NCBI GenBank assembly: GCA_023460235.1
Contig: JAEWRE010000067.1
Span: 1 to 64,000, forward strand
DNA: 64,000 nucleotides
Direction of reading: 5' to 3'
Source: Bacillota bacterium
GTDB taxonomy: Bacteria > Bacillota > Clostridia > TANB77 > CAG-465
The translations under genes and the position numbers were made by a program. Position 1 is the stretch's first letter, and each line of letters starts with the position of its first letter. The notes beneath the pieces were generated by a model. The model searched no databases, was not told the DNA's origin, and saw nothing but the letters and a program-made list of their open reading frames with translations. Below are positions 60,016 to 64,000 of the stretch, one piece after another.

Positions 60016-61338
60016 ATGTTAAAAATAAATAATAAAAATAAAACAGTATCTTTTTATACACTTGGTTGTAAAGTAAATCAATATGAAACAGATATTATGA
60101 TTGAAGAATTTAGAAAAAATAATTATGAAATTGTAGATTTTAATTTAAAATCAGATATATACGTTATAAATTCTTGTAGTGTTACAAATCTATCTACAAG
60201 AAAAACAAGGCAGTATCTAAGTAAGGCAAAGAAACTCGGTGGAATAGTTGTACTTGCTGGTTGTTACGCTCAAGAAGTAAAAGATAGTGAAGAGATAAAA
60301 AATGTAGATATAATAATTGGAAATGAAGAAAAAAAGGATATAGTTAAATATATAGAAGAATATATTGAGAAAAATCCTAATGTTAACAATATAGAAAAAG
60401 TATATAAAATATCAAATATTAGAGATGTAAGGAAATATACACAAAATATTAATTTAGAAAAAGGTATAAATGTAAGAGAAAGTATTAAGATTGAAGACGG
60501 ATGTAACAATTTTTGCTCATATTGCATTATACCATATTTAAGAGGACGAGTAAGAAGTAGAGAGATAAATGAAATAATAAATGAGGCTAAATCACTTGTT
60601 AAAAATGGTGTTGGTGAAGTAATACTTGTTGGAATAGAAATTGCCTCTTATGGAAAAGATTTAGATACTTCCTTAAATCTAATTGATGTTATAGAACAAG
60701 TATCACAAATTGAGGGACTAAAAAGAATAAGACTTGGGTCTATAGAGCCAAGAGTACTTACTGATGAAAATATAGAGAGATTAAGTAAGATAGACAAGCT
60801 ATGTCCTCATTTTCATATTTCTGTACAAAGTTTAGATAACGAAGTCTTAAGAAGAATGAATAGAAAATATGATAGAGAATTCGTTTTTTCAAGAGTTGAT
60901 AAAATTAGAGAATATTTTAAAGATCCATCTTTTACTTGTGATATAATTGTTGGTTTCCCAGGAGAGACTAATGAAGAATTTGAAAATACAATAGACGGAG
61001 TAAAGAAAATTGAATTCTATGAAGTACATTCTTTCAAATATTCAAAGAGAAAATGGACTAAAGCGGAAAAAATGGAAAATCAAGTTGATGGTAATATAAA
61101 AAATACCAGAAGCGAGATTTTGATAGATTTAGCTAAAAATCTCAAATTAAAATACATGAATAAATATGTTGGAAGTAAGGTTCCAGTTTTATTTGAATCA
61201 TATAAAGATGGTTATTTATATGGATATACACCAAACTATATTATGGTTAAAGTTAGAGGTGATGAAAAACTATGGGGATGTCAACAAGAAGTAGAATTAG
61301 TTTCAATAGAAGAAGAATTAATATTAGGAAAATTATAA
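60016..61338 (+). CDS. mtaB: tRNA (t6A37) methylthiotransferase MtaB
   Basis: A 440-residue radical SAM enzyme: the UPF0004 domain with FYTLGCKVNQYETDIM and conserved Cys in INSCSVTNLSTRK and LAGCYAQE; the radical SAM cluster GCNNFCSYCIIPYLRGRVRS; ADO-like FHISVQSLDNEVLRRMNRKY; and a C-terminal TRAM domain. It converts t6A to ms2t6A in tRNAs for ANN codons. The ATG at 60016 follows GAAAGAGAG; an ATG at 60001 has no ribosome site. TsaB/TsaE for the precursor are encoded at 34-35 kb. It overlaps the next gene by 67 bp. Confidence 0.93.
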   Translation: MLKINNKNKTVSFYTLGCKVNQYETDIMIEEFRKNNYEIVDFNLKSDIYVINSCSVTNLSTRKTRQYLSKAKKLGGIVVLAGCYAQEVKDSEEIKNVDIIIGNEEKKDIVKYIEEYIEKNPNVNNIEKVYKISNIRDVRKYTQNINLEKGINVRESIKIEDGCNNFCSYCIIPYLRGRVRSREINEIINEAKSLVKNGVGEVILVGIEIASYGKDLDTSLNLIDVIEQVSQIEGLKRIRLGSIEPRVLTDENIERLSKIDKLCPHFHISVQSLDNEVLRRMNRKYDREFVFSRVDKIREYFKDPSFTCDIIVGFPGETNEEFENTIDGVKKIEFYEVHSFKYSKRKWTKAEKMENQVDGNIKNTRSEILIDLAKNLKLKYMNKYVGSKVPVLFESYKDGYLYGYTPNYIMVKVRGDEKLWGCQQEVELVSIEEELILGKL

Positions 61339-62513
61339 ATTTAAGAAATGGTATAATTTTATCAGTTTTTATAGTTTTGTTTTTACTTAGTAGTACTGTA
61401 ATTGGCAAAATCTTACTTGATAATAAAGTTAAAAGTTCTACAGTGTTATATTCTGTAGATAATAATAATCAAGTTGATATATATAGTGAAGTAGCACAAA
61501 ATAATGATCAGGATAATAATAAGAATATAGATGAAAATCAAAATGATAATTTAAACGAAAACACAAATATAGATACAAATAGTGATGTTTCTATAAATGT
61601 GCTTGGTGAAATTATGATGGGTGGTACTGTAACAAATAACTTAGAGTATTCGTATATAAGTGCATTTAAGGATATTTATACAATTGCACGTGCATCTGAC
61701 TTTACTTATTCAAATATTGCAACTAATATAACTAATCTTGAGAAAATAGAAGATGCAAAATCAAAATATGTAGTAACAAAACAAATCACAAATGGACTTA
61801 CAGCACTTGGTATTGACGCACTTTCTATTGCTTCTGATCATATGATAGATTTCGATAAGACTTTATTTAATACTACTGCTGATATATTAGAAAAAAATGA
61901 TATTTTTGTTTCAGGAAGAAAAGATATGCCTGTATATCTTGAAAAAGGGAATAAAAAGATAGCTATAATATCTACAAACTCTGTAATAATAGGTACAAGT
62001 AAAAAATATACCGATGTTGGAATAAGTGTATATGATAAAAATAACATGATTAAAAATATTAAAGAAGCAAAAGATGTTGCAGATGTTGTAATTGTTGATG
62101 TACACTGGGGTAGGGAATATATATATGGTGTGACAGACCAAATGAGACAAATAGCAACTTTTGCTATTGATAATGGTGCAGATATGGTTATTGGTTCACA
62201 TGCAGCAGGTGTGTATCCAATAGTAAAATATAAAGATAAACCCATAATATATAGTGTAGGATATTTAATTAGTGATTCTGATTTAAATGTCGCCAAAGAA
62301 GGATTTATATTTAATATAAATATAGATAAAGATTCAAAAATCAAATCTTTGGAGATGACACCTACTTATGTGGAAGATAAATCATATGTTAGATTGTACA
62401 GTCAGTATAATTTAGAAAAATGTAAAACATATCTTGAACAATTTAACAATTGGAATATAGAGAATAGTCTTAATTCAAGAATTGAAAATAATAAAATTAT
62501 AATAAATTTTTAA
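61272..62513 (+). CDS. CapA-family (poly-gamma-glutamate synthesis-type) metallophosphatase-like protein
   Basis: A 413-residue protein. A basic N-terminus (RSRISFNRRRINIRK) and a membrane segment (about 27-47) lead to a Asn/Asp-rich linker and the CapA domain: VLGEIMMGGTVTNNL, DFTYSNIATNITNLE, LGIDALSIASDHMIDF, VIVDVHWGREY, ADMVIGSHAAGVYPI and PIIYSVGYLISD. The family carries a metallophosphoesterase-like fold and is linked to capsule or cell-wall polymers; here no capBC genes are near. The ATG at 61272 has AGAGGTGAT 8 bp upstream, inside mtaB. Confidence 0.85.
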   Translation: MGMSTRSRISFNRRRINIRKIINLRNGIILSVFIVLFLLSSTVIGKILLDNKVKSSTVLYSVDNNNQVDIYSEVAQNNDQDNNKNIDENQNDNLNENTNIDTNSDVSINVLGEIMMGGTVTNNLEYSYISAFKDIYTIARASDFTYSNIATNITNLEKIEDAKSKYVVTKQITNGLTALGIDALSIASDHMIDFDKTLFNTTADILEKNDIFVSGRKDMPVYLEKGNKKIAIISTNSVIIGTSKKYTDVGISVYDKNNMIKNIKEAKDVADVVIVDVHWGREYIYGVTDQMRQIATFAIDNGADMVIGSHAAGVYPIVKYKDKPIIYSVGYLISDSDLNVAKEGFIFNINIDKDSKIKSLEMTPTYVEDKSYVRLYSQYNLEKCKTYLEQFNNWNIENSLNSRIENNKIIINF

Positions 62514-62627
62514 AAAAATTTGAATATTAAATTTTAAATTACACATTATAATATTAAAGTACATTATTTTTTTATGTACTTGTATATATAGATCACTCTA
62601 TCAACTGGTAGGGAATTTATATCGAAA

Positions 62628-62667
62628 ACATGAGTAAGGATACATATCTTCCTTACTCATGTTTTAA
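62628..62667 (+). terminator. Rho-independent terminator
   Basis: CATGAGTAAGGA (62629-62640) pairs with TCCTTACTCATG (62650-62661), followed by TTTTAAATA. It ends the mtaB-capA transcript. Confidence 0.8.
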
Positions 62668-62673
62668 ATATAT

Positions 62674-62712
62674 AAAACGGCAAATATATGATATTCGCCG
62701 TTTTATTTTTTA
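62674..62712. terminator. Bidirectional Rho-independent terminator
   Basis: AAAACGGC (62674-62681) pairs with GCCGTTTT (62697-62704), followed by TATTTTTT on the plus strand. On the minus strand it lies directly after the stop of the LRR protein gene. Confidence 0.75.
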
Positions 62713-64000
62713 CTTCAATATGGAAACAAATCTCTCAGTAGCTGAAAAGCTATTAAGAGGTATGTTGTATCCATAATCAACAGGGTAGAACCTTTCATTA
62801 TAATTCCCGTAAGTACCACCTAATAGATTATAAATGTAGGTTGTACCATCGAGTTTTACAATTAAGTAGTAAGTTGGAATTACATCATCATATATCTTTA
62901 CGATGTATGATGCTATACCAATTGAGGATAGCATTTCTTTTCCAAGTCTACATGCACCCTCATAGAAGGTATTCTTGATTTTATACGCCCCCCAAGTTGA
63001 GTTATATTTTGCATAATCATAGCTCTCCTTGAGACCATAAGTGACATCATTTTTTGTGTAAATGGCATCACTATCAAGAGTTTTGTTTTGAGAAATATAC
63101 ATAAACACTCGATTAACCTTTTCTAAATCTGTTTTTGTTTCAGCTGTCACACTAACAGCTGTTTTCTTTATAGCCGAACGTTGTGCAGTTGTGAGTTTAG
63201 AATCAGTTTTTAATGCATCTTTAGAAGACCAATTAATCTTTTTTAGGAAAGCTGTATTCTCAGATAAATATGGTATTTTTTCAACAACATATCCATCAAG
63301 ATTAAGATTCTTTGCATACTTACTCATTCCTTTTGGGACTAATGCATAAATGAAACTTCCATTAAACCCTTTCGGAATTTTTGTTTTAAAGAATATAAGA
63401 TTTGCAACATAATCATCAAATTCTGTACTCTTCAAACTTACTGGCATTGTTATTTCTCGAAGTATCATGTTCTTTAGTGCACCGGCGGTAATAGTGTTGG
63501 TACCCTCTCTTACAGTGTAGCTGTTTCCCAAATTTGCTACTGCATAAAGAGTTTTAAAATCTTCACTATATAAAGCGTTGTCTTTTGCAGTAAAGTATGG
63601 ATTCTCAGGGTTATCAACTATTTTTGTTAAATAATAACAGTAACTTAAAAAGCAGTACCCAACTTTTTGTAAGTTTTTTGAAGGTTTAAAACTTTCAAGC
63701 TTACTATTATTGAATACATTGCTTTTTATTTCAACAATGCTATCAGAAAGATTTAGTTTCTTTAGAGCTTTTTTTTCAAAAGCACCTTTCTCAATAATAT
63801 TAACTGTGTATGTAAGTCCAGCTAAAGTTATTGTTTCCGGAATTGTTATAACTTCCTGACATAAGTTAAAATCAACTTCACCAGACGTGTTCCGCATATA
63901 GGAACTTAATACACTAACAGTACCGTTTTGACCATTTTTTGCTTCTTTGGTTATAACGTAATAAAGAAGCGAATCTTTATCTTTGCTATACCCGTCAAGG
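62710..64000 (-). CDS. BspA-type LRR surface protein with degenerate transglutaminase-like domain (5' end outside window)
   Basis: The frame stays open from the ATG at 63897 to the right edge, so the gene continues beyond 64000 and that ATG is internal. At least 429 residues are encoded. LRR_5-type repeats are visible: KGAFEKKALKKLNLSDSIVE, NVFNNSKLESFKPSKNLQKV and NTITAGALKNMILREITMPV. The C-terminal part (about 150 residues) resembles a transglutaminase-like domain: EGACRLGKEMLSSIGIASYI with the Cys, but the His and Asp positions read YYLIVKLDGTTYIYN, so it is probably inactive. Base composition is less AT-rich than the core genes, a sign of transfer. Confidence 0.8.
   Translation of the reverse strand, partial: LDGYSKDKDSLLYYVITKEAKNGQNGTVSVLSSYMRNTSGEVDFNLCQEVITIPETITLAGLTYTVNIIEKGAFEKKALKKLNLSDSIVEIKSNVFNNSKLESFKPSKNLQKVGYCFLSYCYYLTKIVDNPENPYFTAKDNALYSEDFKTLYAVANLGNSYTVREGTNTITAGALKNMILREITMPVSLKSTEFDDYVANLIFFKTKIPKGFNGSFIYALVPKGMSKYAKNLNLDGYVVEKIPYLSENTAFLKKINWSSKDALKTDSKLTTAQRSAIKKTAVSVTAETKTDLEKVNRVFMYISQNKTLDSDAIYTKNDVTYGLKESYDYAKYNSTWGAYKIKNTFYEGACRLGKEMLSSIGIASYIVKIYDDVIPTYYLIVKLDGTTYIYNLLGGTYGNYNERFYPVDYGYNIPLNSFSATERFVSILK

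Overview
The window is a very AT-rich bacterial chromosome segment. Gene order and protein families point to a low-GC Firmicute of the class Clostridia, probably an uncultured gut-type lineage. Supporting signs are spoVG, an Asp23/AmaP/DUF2273 cluster, a secE-nusG-rplKA-rplJL operon with an L10 leader, radA-disA, a CarD-family regulator, tsaE-tsaB-rimI, FtsK/SpoIIIE, strong AGGAGG ribosome sites and many TTG/GTG starts. This is inferred from the sequence; no database search was possible.

Layout. 1-819 is the 3' end of a surface-type protein with an exact 27-bp Gly-Asn-Thr repeat. 0.9-8.3 kb holds a radical-SAM-linked DUF2344 protein, spoVG, a uvrC that lacks the usual C-terminal helix-hairpin-helix region, DUF1540, a divergent XRE regulator, and the asp23-amaP-DUF2273-nusB-xseA-xseB run. 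8.3-13.2 kb has a HIT protein, an unknown membrane protein, and the rpmG-secE-nusG-rplK-rplA-[L10 leader]-rplJ-rplL operon. 13.3-20.1 kb has an unknown gene, tmRNA, a divergent deformylase, radA-disA, the isoprenoid genes ispA-like and uppS, and carD. 20.2-24.1 kb has a FemAB-like gene and a two-component operon whose response regulator carries a frameshift. 24.2-30.4 kb has a MurE-like ligase joined to a ureohydrolase, an FMN reductase, an XRE/TM regulator and a Lon-family (LonC-like) protease. 33.5-35.2 kb is tsaE-tsaB-rimI. 43.6-52.1 kb is mostly housekeeping: pyrimidine-nucleoside phosphorylase, rsmD, ftsK and def, with an orphan DUF1016 nuclease-like gene. 54.8-57.2 kb is dus, an HD-domain gene and ylmH. 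57.3-64 kb mixes unknown and secreted genes, an IS1182-type transposase relic, a TfoX_C protein, mtaB, a CapA-like protein and a partial BspA-type LRR protein.

The most unusual content is a family of at least six proteins with closely related prepilin-like N-termini (a short basic leader, Gly, then Ile/Val-Ser-Leu and a long Ile/Val/Leu-rich helix, without the usual Glu5). Their genes lie between 30.5 and 54.8 kb (30580, 35360, 37650, 40545, 52406, 54366). The bodies are large and differ: a duplicated Gly-rich module, tandem CBM2-like domains, Ig-like DNAGN repeats, and in three of them a C-terminal domain resembling the formylglycine-generating-enzyme / C-type-lectin fold. No pilus assembly genes and no reverse transcriptase are in the window. 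I read this as a dispersed modular surface-display system using a pilin-like anchor.
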